The notes beneath the pieces are model-generated. The model did no database searches. It was not told where the DNA came from and saw nothing but the letters and a program-made list of their open reading frames with translations. From Spartinivicinus poritis (lineage in GTDB: Bacteria; Pseudomonadota; Gammaproteobacteria; Pseudomonadales; Zooshikellaceae), in the NCBI RefSeq assembly GCF_028858535.1, contig NZ_JAPMOU010000046.1:1-39998 (forward strand): a stretch of 39,998 nucleotides of DNA, read 5' to 3'. The translations under genes were made by a program, and so were the position numbers. The stretch's first letter is position 1, and the number at the start of each line of letters is the position of its first letter. This document shows positions 26,820-36,152 of the stretch, piece by piece.

Positions 26820-26879
26820 TAGTATACAATCGCAAATTGTTAATTTTTAATAGCAGTAAATGACTCAAGGAATGATGTA

Positions 26880-28451
26880 GTGCTGTTCAACTCATTTGAA
26901 TTTATTTTCTTATTCTTACCTATCACATTATTTGGTTATTTTTTTCTTGTAAAGAAGTGTTCACTTAAATGTGGATTAGTTTTACTGGTGTTTGCATCTT
27001 TATTTTTTTATGGGTTTTGGAATCCTTCCTATCTGCCACTGATGCTGTTTTCTATAGGGTTTAATTATTACCTAGGTAAACGACTAAGTGAAGCTGTTAA
27101 TAACAACAGGCGGCAACAAAAACCTAAAGGGCTACTTATCTTTGGTATTAGTGCTAATCTTGGTTTGCTCGCTTACTTTAAGTATGCAGGTTTTTTTGTT
27201 AAAAACATTAGTTTAGTGTTGGCAACACAGTGGAATATAAGTAATGTTGTATTACCACTTGCAATTTCATTTTTCACATTTCAACAAATTGCTTATTTAG
27301 TAGATGCTTGGAAAGGAAAAACCAAGGAATACAGTTTTTTACATTATTGTCTGTTTGTTTGCTTTTTTCCTCAGTTAATTGCTGGGCCGATTGTCCATCA
27401 TAAAGAAATACTGCCTCAGTTTTTACGACCAGAGAATATTAAGCCACAAGCAGCAAATTTTGCCATTGGTATTACCATATTTGCTATTGGCCTGTTCAAG
27501 AAAACGGTTATAGCTGACAACCTGTCAATTTATGTCAGTCCGGTATTTGATAGTAGTGATTTAACTGAAAAAATTGATTTCTTCACTGCTTGGGGGGGAG
27601 CGTTAGCTTATACACTACAGTTATACTTTGATTTTTCTGGCTATTCTGACATGGCTATCGGGTGTGCCAGGTTGTTTGGTGTAAAGCTTCCCATCAATTT
27701 CTTTTCCCCATACAAAGCAACAAGTATTGTTGACTTTTGGAGGCGCTGGCATATTACTTTGTCTCGATTTTTAAGGGATTATCTTTACATTGCATTAGGA
27801 GGTAACCGCCATGGAAAAGTTAGACGTTATAACAATCTTTTCATAACTATGGTACTGGGTGGACTTTGGCATGGTGCAGGTTGGACATTTATTGTTTGGG
27901 GGGGCTTGCATGGTTTCTATTTGATCGTTAACCATACCTGGTCATACTTATTAAAAACACTTAACTTTTCTATACAAGACTATAAAACTTATCGTCTGTT
28001 GAGTTGGGTGCTCACCTTATTAGCAGTGATTGTTGGTTGGGTCTATTTTCGTGCGCCTAATATTGAACAAGCCAATATTATTCTCTTTGCTATGGCTGGC
28101 GAATATGGTGCCAACCTACCCTCTGGTATTTATGTCCGGTTGGGTGAGTTTACACATTGGTTAACTGCTATAAATATTGGTGTCTCGCAAGGTAGTGGCA
28201 AGCAATTAGCCTTAAATGCCGTTTGGGTTTTGGGAGCAGGTGTGATTGCGCTAAAAGCACCCAATGTAGTAGAAATATTTGCAGTAAAAGAAAAAATCTC
28301 TTGCGACTCAACTATTCCTTTTCAGCTTACTCCATTGCGTTGGTATCAATGGGATTATAATAATCGCTGGGTAGCCCAAACAGCAGTGATGTTGACTTTT
28401 GGAATTTTAACCCTTAGCCAGGTTTCTGAGTTTTTATATTTCCAGTTTTAA
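26880..28451 (+). CDS. MBOAT family O-acyltransferase (AlgI-like)
   Basis: A 523-aa polytopic membrane protein of the MBOAT family. The start (LFNSFEFIFLFLPITLFGYF), QLYFDFSGYSDMAIGCARLFG, DFWRRWHITLSRFLRDYLYI and the catalytic-histidine segment LGGLWHGAGWTFIVWGGLHG are all typical of AlgI and related enzymes. These transfer acetyl groups across the membrane to polysaccharides. A GTG start at 26880 is used, with AAGGA 8 bases upstream. It is followed 16 bp later by an SGNH-like partner, forming an acetylation pair. No polysaccharide biosynthesis genes are seen nearby. Confidence 0.92.
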   Translation: MLFNSFEFIFLFLPITLFGYFFLVKKCSLKCGLVLLVFASLFFYGFWNPSYLPLMLFSIGFNYYLGKRLSEAVNNNRRQQKPKGLLIFGISANLGLLAYFKYAGFFVKNISLVLATQWNISNVVLPLAISFFTFQQIAYLVDAWKGKTKEYSFLHYCLFVCFFPQLIAGPIVHHKEILPQFLRPENIKPQAANFAIGITIFAIGLFKKTVIADNLSIYVSPVFDSSDLTEKIDFFTAWGGALAYTLQLYFDFSGYSDMAIGCARLFGVKLPINFFSPYKATSIVDFWRRWHITLSRFLRDYLYIALGGNRHGKVRRYNNLFITMVLGGLWHGAGWTFIVWGGLHGFYLIVNHTWSYLLKTLNFSIQDYKTYRLLSWVLTLLAVIVGWVYFRAPNIEQANIILFAMAGEYGANLPSGIYVRLGEFTHWLTAINIGVSQGSGKQLALNAVWVLGAGVIALKAPNVVEIFAVKEKISCDSTIPFQLTPLRWYQWDYNNRWVAQTAVMLTFGILTLSQVSEFLYFQF

Positions 28452-28467
28452 CAAGGAAGCAGTAATC

Positions 28468-29604
28468 ATGAATGCAAAACAATACTTAAGCAAAGCGCTC
28501 TGGCTTGGTGGCTGTTTAGCTTCAATGGTCATATTACTTAACTGGGTTGTTGATCCGTACCTTCTATTTGGTTCACCTAGAATATCAGGTGTTAATTACT
28601 ATAAAGCAGATATTAATAACTATGTTCGGGTGACAAAAGCCTATCAACCTTTAACAAAGCCATGGAATACCCTGATTGTAGGAAACTCTCGTGTTGAAAT
28701 GGGGCTGGATCCAAATCACCAATGTTTTCAGGATCGATTAGTTTATAATCTGGCTGTTCCAGGCTCGAGCGTAAAAATGCAGTTGCATTATGCTTTAAAT
28801 CTTATTTATCAAAACAATATTAAAGAAATATACCTAAGTGTTGATTTTACCGACTTTTTAATCAACCAGGCGGATTATGACAATCAGCAAAAGAGTAGAC
28901 GCTTAAACACAATTAAAAGAATGAAATATACTAAATATGGTGATAAAAATACAAAATACCAATGGCAGTATCTTGTGGATAACTATCGATCGCTATTGAG
29001 TCTAGATGCATTGACGAGCAGCCTAAAAACAGTTATACAACAAATACCTACAGCCAGTGATCGTACCAATAGTGGATTTAATCCAGCACGAGACTACTTT
29101 ACTGTAATTAATACAGAAGGTGCAGTAGCTTTATTTTCCCAAAAGCTACCACAGCTTGCAGATCGCCTTAGTCGTCCAAAGTATTTATTTGATAAAGCGG
29201 GAAATCGTTCAATTGAGTTTGATGAGCTAGCAATGTTTTTACAAATAGCTAAGGAAAAGCAAATAAGAATAAAGGTGTTTACTAACCCATTTCACAATGA
29301 TTATTGGAATTTAATTGACCAGTATAAGCTCACAACAAAATATCAACAATGGCACCAAATGCTGCTTGATGTATTAGCAGCAGCAGAGCACCCTTCTTTA
29401 GCGTTCTGGGACTTTGCTAATGATCGTAGGTTTGGCAATGAACAGCCCACCATGGTTAAAACCAAAGGTGAAGCGTTGCACTGGTTTTGGGAGCCGTCAC
29501 ACTATCGGAAGCCGCTTGGAGACATCATGCTCAATGTCATGAACCAGCCATATTGTAATACTTCAAGTGAACAGTTTGGAGCTCAATTAGTGGTTAATTA
29601 TTGA
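28468..29604 (+). CDS. SGNH-like partner protein of the MBOAT acyltransferase
   Basis: A 378-aa protein with one N-terminal membrane segment (about residues 10-27) and a periplasmic domain. GNSRVEMGL at about residues 72-80 is an SGNH-type nucleophile block, and EPSHYRKPLGD near the end corresponds to the usual DxxH block with Glu in place of Asp. Proteins of this type sit beside MBOAT enzymes and take the acetyl group to the final acceptor, as in AlgX/AlgJ and DltD systems. It has an AAGGAAG ribosome site and a 16-bp gap after the MBOAT gene. Confidence 0.75.
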   Translation: MNAKQYLSKALWLGGCLASMVILLNWVVDPYLLFGSPRISGVNYYKADINNYVRVTKAYQPLTKPWNTLIVGNSRVEMGLDPNHQCFQDRLVYNLAVPGSSVKMQLHYALNLIYQNNIKEIYLSVDFTDFLINQADYDNQQKSRRLNTIKRMKYTKYGDKNTKYQWQYLVDNYRSLLSLDALTSSLKTVIQQIPTASDRTNSGFNPARDYFTVINTEGAVALFSQKLPQLADRLSRPKYLFDKAGNRSIEFDELAMFLQIAKEKQIRIKVFTNPFHNDYWNLIDQYKLTTKYQQWHQMLLDVLAAAEHPSLAFWDFANDRRFGNEQPTMVKTKGEALHWFWEPSHYRKPLGDIMLNVMNQPYCNTSSEQFGAQLVVNY

Positions 29605-29618
29605 GTATAAATCTACAT

Positions 29619-29900
29619 TTATCTGTCTGAGCCAACAGCAAAAGTAACTGCTTCAGCATCAGTAATATTGGGATGGTTGCCTATTTTGGTAGAATGCTTT
29701 TGTTCAAAGTAATCTTCTAGATTAAGGTATATTGCCAGTGCAGAACCAATGATGGGCACAAGCCAGATAAATAAGATTTGATATAAACGGCGCTGTTTAA
29801 TCTCAAAGTAAGTTTTACATACTACGAATGTTGCGAAGATATTGGCTATTATAATAAAAATAGCAACAGCGATCATGATGTATAAACCAGTATGCTCCAT
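29619..29900 (-). CDS. Small two-helix membrane protein
   Basis: A 93-aa protein with two hydrophobic helices (about residues 5-28 and 41-60) and a polar tail. I do not recognise the family. It is convergent with the SGNH-like gene and stands alone. A 14-base sequence (TATAAATCTACATT) occurs on both sides of it, near 29606 and 29938. Confidence 0.6.
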   Translation of the reverse strand: MEHTGLYIMIAVAIFIIIANIFATFVVCKTYFEIKQRRLYQILFIWLVPIIGSALAIYLNLEDYFEQKHSTKIGNHPNITDAEAVTFAVGSDR

Positions 29901-30177
29901 TATATCCCCTTATTTTACCCGTTAGTGAGTGATTATATATAAATCTACATTTGTTGTAAAATCATTAGTATTTATATGAGTAGTTACTTAAAATAAAAAA
30001 TTAATGATACCTTTTGCACATTATTTATAAGCTCATGAGGTTTTATTGCTTGATGACTTTACCTAAAAAACTGTCACTTTGGCTATACCATCCAACCATT
30101 GTGGTTTTTATGCTAAAGTGCAATTCTTTATACCTCCTGTTATTATTATAATTTTTCCGATAATGTAAGGAATAACT

Positions 30178-30711
30178 ATGCTACGAGTTTTAGCATTAGC
30201 TACATTTCTGGTGTTGTTAGCTGGGTGTGGCACTGAAGAGTCACAATTACCCTCTCAAAACCAAACAAGCTCCAACGAATTAATGCAGCAAGATGCAGTA
30301 ACTAAAAAGACGACAACTGAAGTTAACGTGCAAAAAGATTCCGTCATAGGTGAAATGCACTGGCCAGATGTTAACTCCTACTGTACCTTTTTCAAAGAAG
30401 GTCATAAGTTTGACTTTGATAACCAAGATACATGGAAATTTGTTTTTGTAACGCTTTTAGCTGGTGCTGAAGACGTTGCTTACATGCAAATCAATAATAA
30501 ACGTGAAGCGATAAAGTTAGTAAGCTCTAATAAAATTGAAAACACTGAAAAGCGAATCTATAAAGTTGACTCCAATGAAAATATTCAAATAGAGATTGCA
30601 ATGAAAGCGGGTGAATCTGGTGTTGAGCATACCAATTACACAGGTGTTATTCGTTTATTAAAACCAGTTGAAGGTGGAGTCATAAAATTTTATGGCGATT
30701 GTGGCGTGTAA
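30178..30711 (+). CDS. Predicted lipoprotein of unknown function
   Basis: A 177-aa protein with a clear lipoprotein signal (MLRVLALATFLVLLAGC, Cys17). A Ser/Gln/Asn-rich linker leads to a compact beta-rich domain containing two cysteines (near CTFFKEG and the terminal YGDCGV), which could pair. AAGGAATA provides the ribosome site. No family is recognised. Confidence 0.75.
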   Translation: MLRVLALATFLVLLAGCGTEESQLPSQNQTSSNELMQQDAVTKKTTTEVNVQKDSVIGEMHWPDVNSYCTFFKEGHKFDFDNQDTWKFVFVTLLAGAEDVAYMQINNKREAIKLVSSNKIENTEKRIYKVDSNENIQIEIAMKAGESGVEHTNYTGVIRLLKPVEGGVIKFYGDCGV

Positions 30712-30758
30712 CCTCCATACTTCTTACAAGTTATACACAAAAAGTAAACTAACATATT

Positions 30759-30782
30759 CAGTTACAGTGCAATCTGTAACTG
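30759..30782. terminator. Terminator-like hairpin between convergent genes
   Basis: CAGTTACAG and CTGTAACTG pair perfectly around TGCAAT. It lies between the lipoprotein gene and the convergent chemoreceptor gene. It has no strong T tract. Confidence 0.55.
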
Positions 30783-30797
30783 ATATCAATTAGATAA

Positions 30798-32351
30798 TCA
30801 GCGTTGAAAACGATCAACCAGAACATATAAATCGTTTGATGCTCCTTTTAGGGATTGAATTCCGGCTAGTGTTTCTTGCCCTGCCGTCATAGTTTCCTGT
30901 GCAAGAGAGGAAATATGGTTCACCTGGTGATTAATTTCTTCTGAAGATTTAGCTTGTTGTTCAAAAGATGCTGCCATATGGGAGGAAACTGTCGCTATTT
31001 TGGATAGTGCACTAGTAATTTCTCCAAGCATAGCTTCCGCTTCCATCACGTTATTCAGGCCATTATCTGCATCTTTTTGGCCTTGCTTGGCAGTTTCAAC
31101 TGAAGTTTTGGCTTGCGCAGTTAATCTTTGAATAATGTTATGGATCTCTTGAGTGGAGCTTTGAGTGCGTTGTGCAAGTTGTCGAACTTCATCTGCAACA
31201 ACAGCGAAACCACGTCCCTGCTCTCCTGCCCTAGCAGCTTCAATGGCTGCATTCAATGCTAATAGGTTGGTTTGGTCTGCAATACCCTCAATTAGATTAG
31301 CAGCACTAGCAATATTTTCTGTTTGGGTTGATAGCTCTTCAACCGAAAGGCTGATGTCATTCACTTTATCTTGCAATTGAGCAATACTTTCACGAGTTGT
31401 GACTGCAATGCCTTTTCCAGATGCAGAGTGCTGACTGGCCTCTTCGGTTTGTTGAGCAGTATTTTGGATATGGGTTGAGGCTTCTCCAATAGCACTAGTC
31501 ATTTCATTCATAGCAGAGGCTACGGAGTTCGTTTTAGTACGTTGCTCTTGCATCGCTTGTTGTGAACGTTGAGTGGATCTGAGCGCTTTGTCGGCTTCAA
31601 GAGCTACACGTTTTGATAGCTCCTCAATGCAAGTTATTACAGTATTTAAGTGGGCTTTTAAGCTGAGAATAGAAACTTGTATTTGGCCTATTGGCCCGGC
31701 GTCATTGGCATAAACTAACCCTGCAAGTGGGTCTGAAAAGCTACCAGCTAGTAGTTTAAGAAATAACTGGTTGTGACGTTGTTGCTGCCATCGGACTAAA
31801 CATAGATTAACGAAAAGTCCAATAGTGCCAGTAATGGCTGCAATAACAGGGAGCTGGGAAATGAGTAGTACGAGTGTTGCTGTTAAAAATAGTAAAGCAG
31901 TGCCTTCAGTAAGCGTTATCAATGAGTTTAGTTTTAATTTTTTACCTCTGTTTATACTTGAATAGATTTGTTCTGCTCTATTAACTTGTTCTCTGGTTGG
32001 GCAAGTGCGAACAGACTCATAGCCAACGATATTATCTCCATCAAAAATAGGCGTTACATAAGCATTAACCCAATAGTGGTCACCATTTTTACAGCGATTT
32101 TTTACAATGCCCATCCATGGCTGACCAGCTTTGAGATAGCTCCACATATTTTGGAATGCAGCTGCAGGCATATCTGGGTGTCGGATAATATTATGAGGCT
32201 GGCCAATAAGTTCATCACGACTAAATCCTGCAACATCGATAAACACATCATTACAGTGGGTGATGCGTCCTCTCAAATCGGTAGTAGATATTAGCCGTTG
32301 GTCTGGTGAAAAAGATTTTTCTTTGCCTGTAACTGGATGGTTTTTTTGCAC
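30798..32351 (-). CDS. PAS-domain methyl-accepting chemotaxis protein (Aer-like)
   Basis: A 517-aa chemoreceptor. A PAS domain occupies about residues 15-120 ([37 protein letters not shown]), as in the FAD-binding sensor of Aer. A hydrophobic segment at about 146-187 anchors it to the membrane, with no periplasmic domain. The signalling hairpin ([35 protein letters not shown]) is near residues 355-395. Such receptors steer swimming by redox or energy state through CheW and CheA. No che genes are present in the window. Confidence 0.92.
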   Translation of the reverse strand: MQKNHPVTGKEKSFSPDQRLISTTDLRGRITHCNDVFIDVAGFSRDELIGQPHNIIRHPDMPAAAFQNMWSYLKAGQPWMGIVKNRCKNGDHYWVNAYVTPIFDGDNIVGYESVRTCPTREQVNRAEQIYSSINRGKKLKLNSLITLTEGTALLFLTATLVLLISQLPVIAAITGTIGLFVNLCLVRWQQQRHNQLFLKLLAGSFSDPLAGLVYANDAGPIGQIQVSILSLKAHLNTVITCIEELSKRVALEADKALRSTQRSQQAMQEQRTKTNSVASAMNEMTSAIGEASTHIQNTAQQTEEASQHSASGKGIAVTTRESIAQLQDKVNDISLSVEELSTQTENIASAANLIEGIADQTNLLALNAAIEAARAGEQGRGFAVVADEVRQLAQRTQSSTQEIHNIIQRLTAQAKTSVETAKQGQKDADNGLNNVMEAEAMLGEITSALSKIATVSSHMAASFEQQAKSSEEINHQVNHISSLAQETMTAGQETLAGIQSLKGASNDLYVLVDRFQR

Positions 32352-32596
32352 TACGATTTCCCTTAACCATTAACAAAAAGTAGGTTGAGAGCGGAAGGGC
32401 TGCTTTAGAGTTATTGCAAGTATTGAAGTTAGTTAGCTATGTAGTATAGCAGTGTACCTACAAATAGGTAAATTTTTAGGTGAAGTTATACATAACTAAA
32501 TAGTGAATCATATTTGCCTTTTTATGCATTGAAACAATATTAGAGAAAAAATACGGCTTATTACATACCAGCCTGTTGGTACAAAAATAAGTATTA

Positions 32597-32622
32597 AGAA
32601 AAACGGGCGGTAGCCCATTTTT
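32597..32622 (-). terminator. Intrinsic terminator of the lipoprotein-pilin gene
   Basis: Read on the minus strand, GGGC-TACC-GCCC is followed by GTTTTTCTT. It starts a few bases after the stop codon at 32626. Confidence 0.8.
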
Positions 32623-32625
32623 CTT

Positions 32626-34803
32626 CTATCGACAAGCTATAGGTAAATATGCATTTTTTATTTCATCACTAGAGCATTGCCAGTATAATTCACCTGTCGA
32701 CTCATCCTGCTGTACAATAAGTTGTAACACCAAACCATTAAGATTCTCATCCATCTTTTCACCACCAAGATTAATAAATATATTTCCTTGATTAACCTCA
32801 ATAGAGGTAATGTAGTCAGATTGATAGTCAGTGGCTGGTAATATTTGCCCTATTCCATTTGTAACTTCAATTAACGGAGTGCCTTCAGTAATCAGACGAC
32901 GAATTTCTTGCTGAATTGGTTGAGCAGAATAATATGCGCCTGACACTTGAGAACGCAGTGTGTAATCTTGATAAGCTGGTATTGCCACTGCCGCTAGAAT
33001 ACCTATCATAGCAACAACTTTGTAATCACCAACATAAAGTAAATCGAGAATACTTTGCTCAAAGCTAAACTCTAATGCTAGGTAGTTTTCATTAAAATCC
33101 AGATTAACACCAAGACTACCTTTGTCGGCAAAGCTAAGTTGGCCTGCATGAGGTAATGAGAAAATGTCTACTTGAGCACCACTAATATCAGATAGTGCAT
33201 TGAGTAATTGTAAATACACATGATATGACGTTCGAGATAACTTTACTTTTGAAGTAGAGTAGCCTAAAAATGCACTGGATAAGTCTTGCTTCTGAGATTG
33301 AGTTAACCACTCACCAATATTATGGGTATCTTTTCTGCTGGCTCGTTCTATTAAGGGTTGTGGTACAGCAGAGAGGATCATGTATCCACTCTCTTCAATC
33401 CAATAGTAATGCGTCTTTAATTGAGCAGCAATTTCCCCTACTACAGGAGACTCTTGACTTATAGTATTGCTCCATTTATCTAGGTTCATAAAAGGTGTTG
33501 TGATATGTTTTATAGTAACCCCATTTTTTTTATGTTCTTGATAATCTATCCATTTTTTCTGTTGTGCATTATTGATTAATTGTTTGAGTTGCTCTGGTTT
33601 ACTTAACCGAACTGCAATGAAGTCACTTATTGAGTCAGAAAAGTAGATAACTTCTGGACCAAGTATTGAAAGTAACTGTTCGATTGAAAAACCAGTTTGT
33701 TTCTTAAATTCTTCTTTGGCTTTGAAATATTCTGGCGATGAACCTTTAACCATCACAGTGGTTGCTTCAATTTGCCTGTATTGGGCTTCTGTCGGTAACG
33801 ATAAAATGCCTACAGAGTCAATTTCACCTCTAGCGGAAAGATCAAAATGATTCTTAACACTGGGTAAGTAGGCCCTAAAACCAGCAACTGGCATTTCTGC
33901 GATGACTTTTAAGCGTGTTTTGTCTGCGCTCGTTCCATAGCCAAATGCTAGTGCGCTGACTTTGTCAAAACCAGACATTTTTAGGCCTGCTAGTTGTTCT
34001 GGCTTCATAGTTTTTTGAGCAATAGGCAAAATAAGCTTAGCGTTAATGTAACCAAATAAACCTTTTCCGCTTGCGTCTGTTTTTGCTTCAACTGAATACA
34101 TTGGATGATCTTTAACAGGAGCTAAACTATTTAAAGTACTTTTTAGTTTATCTGGCTGTGCTCCCATTGCTGCAACTAATTGAAAATGACCTGTTTGAGC
34201 ATTGAATTGAAACTGTCCATTTACTCCCATGGGGGCAAATTGTATGCTGCCATTTCCTTGTGCATCAATTTTGTCAATAATCTGAAGCATTGGCTGTTGT
34301 TGTAATAACTGGGTAAAGCTTGCTTCAAATTCTGATACCTGTTTAAAATCAAGCTTGGTCGCGACTACTACATAAGGCATCATTGGATTGTCAGGATTAT
34401 TTAATACTGCAGCCTCAAATGGGCCATTAATATGTTTAATTAATAAGGATGCAATTGGCTTAATGGCATCTTCCATTTTAATTAATAGATTCTGATACAG
34501 ACCTTGCTGGATGGCTTTTAACTGTGCTACATGTTGCTCATTACCTTGGGCATACTTGAATCCACTCTCTACGTCAGCAAATAAAAACCACACATTTGGT
34601 ACTCGTAGATAGGCCAGAGCATCTGCTGGTAACTGGGTTCTTAACCAGCTTTTTTCAGTAAAGCTAGCCATCTTAAGTTGAACTTTTTCTGGAGCAGCCT
34701 TGGGCTTGTCAGCGGTTTGTTTATCGCTCTCAGAGCAACCAGTCAATATACCAACAAACAAAAGTAAAATAGTCAGATATTGGCGCATATTATTCACTTT
34801 CAT
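32626..34803 (-). CDS. Lipoprotein fused to a type IV pilin-like C-terminal domain
   Basis: A 725-aa chimera. It starts with a lipoprotein signal (TILLLFVGILTGC, Cys23) and a large periplasmic domain beginning LPADALAYLRVPN that resembles DUF3352-type lipoproteins (tentative). At about residue 596 it runs into VVAMIGILAAVAIPAYQDYT, the N-terminal helix of a major type IV pilin. A pilin-like body follows, ending with two cysteines (710 and 724, WQC...IAC) as in the pilin disulfide loop. The prepilin cleavage block (GFTLIEL) is missing and the helix is internal. The ATG at 34803 has AGAGGTG 9 bases upstream, inside a MITE end. The ATG at 34788 is an alternative with a more usual signal start. 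Confidence 0.8.
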   Translation of the reverse strand: MKVNNMRQYLTILLLFVGILTGCSESDKQTADKPKAAPEKVQLKMASFTEKSWLRTQLPADALAYLRVPNVWFLFADVESGFKYAQGNEQHVAQLKAIQQGLYQNLLIKMEDAIKPIASLLIKHINGPFEAAVLNNPDNPMMPYVVVATKLDFKQVSEFEASFTQLLQQQPMLQIIDKIDAQGNGSIQFAPMGVNGQFQFNAQTGHFQLVAAMGAQPDKLKSTLNSLAPVKDHPMYSVEAKTDASGKGLFGYINAKLILPIAQKTMKPEQLAGLKMSGFDKVSALAFGYGTSADKTRLKVIAEMPVAGFRAYLPSVKNHFDLSARGEIDSVGILSLPTEAQYRQIEATTVMVKGSSPEYFKAKEEFKKQTGFSIEQLLSILGPEVIYFSDSISDFIAVRLSKPEQLKQLINNAQQKKWIDYQEHKKNGVTIKHITTPFMNLDKWSNTISQESPVVGEIAAQLKTHYYWIEESGYMILSAVPQPLIERASRKDTHNIGEWLTQSQKQDLSSAFLGYSTSKVKLSRTSYHVYLQLLNALSDISGAQVDIFSLPHAGQLSFADKGSLGVNLDFNENYLALEFSFEQSILDLLYVGDYKVVAMIGILAAVAIPAYQDYTLRSQVSGAYYSAQPIQQEIRRLITEGTPLIEVTNGIGQILPATDYQSDYITSIEVNQGNIFINLGGEKMDENLNGLVLQLIVQQDESTGELYWQCSSDEIKNAYLPIACR

Positions 34804-34808
34804 GCTGT

Positions 34809-34911
34809 AGGCACCTCTAATAATTGTTTGCTGTCTCTGGTCTTTTGGTTAATTATCAATCAATGCGTTGATTTGAAGGCATGCTGGTGGCCTGTCGAAA
34901 AGCAACAACAC
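34809..34911. mobile_element. Partial copy of the IS5-like MITE end
   Basis: AGGCACCTCTAATAATTG and the following bases match the reverse complement of 15211-15313 at about 90 of 103 positions. Only one end is present. The end lies 5 bases from the start codon of the lipoprotein-pilin gene and, as at the ArsR gene, places AGAGGT at ribosome-site distance. Confidence 0.8.
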
Positions 34912-35160
34912 TTTGATGTAATCAAAGAACTTACTGAATTATATACCCAATGTGAGGTTATAGCGGCAGTCTCGTACACGACAGTTTGAAAATATGGGTA
35001 TCAAGGCAGGATTTAAACTATGCCAAGTCATACCTCTTCCCACAGAAATGAATATAATTGAATTTCAACCAATAAATCGAATTTAATCCAGCAAGCTGGC
35101 ACGGTTAAACAGCAGAATACTGATTTCTTATATAAAATCGGCTAGTAAGGCTTAATTAGC
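34912..35160. other. Intergenic stretch, nothing recognised
   Basis: AT-rich sequence between the MITE end and the small-RNA locus. A short plus-strand frame runs through its first 80 bases but has no recognisable similarity or ribosome site. No RNA gene is evident. Confidence 0.4.
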
Positions 35161-35164
35161 TGTC

Positions 35165-35190
35165 AAAAAAAGGCTACCAATAGGTAGCCT
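35165..35190 (-). terminator. Intrinsic terminator of the candidate small RNA
   Basis: Perfect 8-bp stem AGGCTACC / GGTAGCCT (35171-35178 and 35183-35190) with a 4-nt loop, followed on the minus strand by at least six T residues. Confidence 0.88.
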
Positions 35191-35240
35191 GAATGTGTGA
35201 TTAGCCTGATGAGGAGATAACCTGTTAGGTTACGCTCATT
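35165..35240 (-). ncRNA. Candidate Fur-regulated small RNA (RyhB-type)
   Basis: A transcript of about 76 nt is predicted on the minus strand from near 35240 to the T tract at 35165-35170. The upstream promoter is overlapped by a Fur box. The RNA would have a 5' hairpin (TAACCT-AAC-AGGTTA), then an unpaired pyrimidine-rich segment containing UCUCCUCAUCAGG, which could pair with ribosome binding sites. It ends in a strong terminator, AGGCTACC-TATT-GGTAGCCT plus a run of T. There is no ORF and no other gene for the Fur box to serve. The order hairpin, single-stranded seed, terminator is that of RyhB-like and PrrF-like RNAs. No similarity to the RyhB core sequence was found. Confidence 0.65.
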
Positions 35241-35244
35241 CTGT

Positions 35245-35275
35245 AAATGATAATCGTTATCATTTGAAAGAGCAA
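35245..35275 (-). promoter_or_regulatory. Fur box overlapping a sigma70 promoter
   Basis: The arms AAATGATAA and TTATCATTT around TCG (35245-35265) form a perfect dyad matching the GATAAT-type Fur consensus. On the minus strand, TTGCTC (35270-35275) and TATCAT (35247-35252) are a -35/-10 pair with a 17-bp spacer. The Fur site covers the spacer and -10, so iron-loaded Fur would block transcription. Confidence 0.85.
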
Positions 35276-35280
35276 GTTTT

Positions 35281-35725
35281 TTCTTGTGATGCTTTTTGCT
35301 TTTTGAGCCTTTCTGAGGGCATATCTCACTAAAACAGGTGTTAAGCGCTTGTTTGTATTCCAGTATCTAGGCTGCTAAACCAGAGACAGCCAGCCTCTAC
35401 CCCCAAAATACCTCACTTAAGTCTTAAGCCTCTGACAGAGCATTAGCCCGCTTTTTACTCCTATCTATCCAAACTGCATTAGTGGTGTCTCGAACTCGTC
35501 CCTAATCCGCTGTCATTGCGACAAAAAAATCTTACCCGGAATCCAGAGGAGCGGAAAAAAGCACTCATCCTCCCCCTGCGGGTTTTACGTCATAAAAGTT
35601 TTGTGCAATTGAAAAGAGTGCAGGAGAGGAAGTTTAACCATTACTGTATAAGGGCTTTAGAGGATTTTTGTTAGTTTCATAATTGAAATAAAGTGCAGTA
35701 AATTGTAAGTAGTTACCTTGAAGAT
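35281..35725. other. Intergenic stretch, no gene seen
   Basis: About 445 bases between the Fur box and the TolA-C lipoprotein gene. No convincing ORF, tRNA or terminator. The section near 35505-35555 (CATTGCGAC...CCCGGAATCCAG) resembles common short dispersed repeats but has no second copy in the window. Confidence 0.45.
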
Positions 35726-36139
35726 TTAAATAGCTTCTGGTCTGAATATAAATCTTAATTTTTTGAAGTTTCTACTGTAAGTTGTATCATTCACATACTT
35801 GACTTCCTCAAACTGACCTACGCGCTTGATAGCATTCATGGCACTTTTATCAAATTGCATATTACCACTGGATTCAATCACCGACATTCTAAGTACACGC
35901 CCATTTCGATCAAGTTCAGTTTGAATCATTACTTCCAAACCTCTATTTGCTCCTTCAGGTTCACTCCAATTACTTAAAATGTTTTCTTGCATTTCACCTG
36001 CAATAGAAGCTGTCTTTTCAGCGCATTCGGCAGGTGTTTTACAAGGCTGTTTTTTCCAAACAGTGGTACAGCCCTGTAGTAAAACTGTAGTTATAAAAAG
36101 TAACTTTACTATGGAAGCGGTTTTTGATAGTAAATACAT
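35726..36139 (-). CDS. Lipoprotein with TonB/TolA C-terminal-like domain
   Basis: A 137-aa protein with a lipoprotein signal (IVKLLFITTVLLQGC). A C-terminal domain follows (LEVMIQTELDRNGRVLRMSVIESSGN, FDKSAMNAIKRVGQF) that matches the TonB/TolA C-terminal pattern of LDxxGxVxxxxVxxSSG then FDxxAxxAI. Stand-alone domains like this are probably periplasmic and interact with envelope proteins. It lies 13 bp downstream of a broken paralog on the same strand. Confidence 0.78.
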   Translation of the reverse strand: MYLLSKTASIVKLLFITTVLLQGCTTVWKKQPCKTPAECAEKTASIAGEMQENILSNWSEPEGANRGLEVMIQTELDRNGRVLRMSVIESSGNMQFDKSAMNAIKRVGQFEEVKYVNDTTYSRNFKKLRFIFRPEAI

Positions 36140-36152
36140 ATTATAAATTTAC

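Noticed and set aside
34780-34989. 69-aa plus-strand ORF
   Set aside because: It overlaps the lipoprotein start and the MITE end, and its sequence is explained by the repeat.
35171-35265. Fur box serving the lipoprotein-pilin gene or the TolA-C gene
   Set aside because: It is over 400 bp from either start, and a terminator stands between it and the lipoprotein-pilin gene on the minus strand.
35480-35520. tRNA T-arm-like sequence on the minus strand (GAGTTCGAGAC)
   Set aside because: Flanking bases do not form a T stem, and no acceptor, anticodon or D arms can be drawn.
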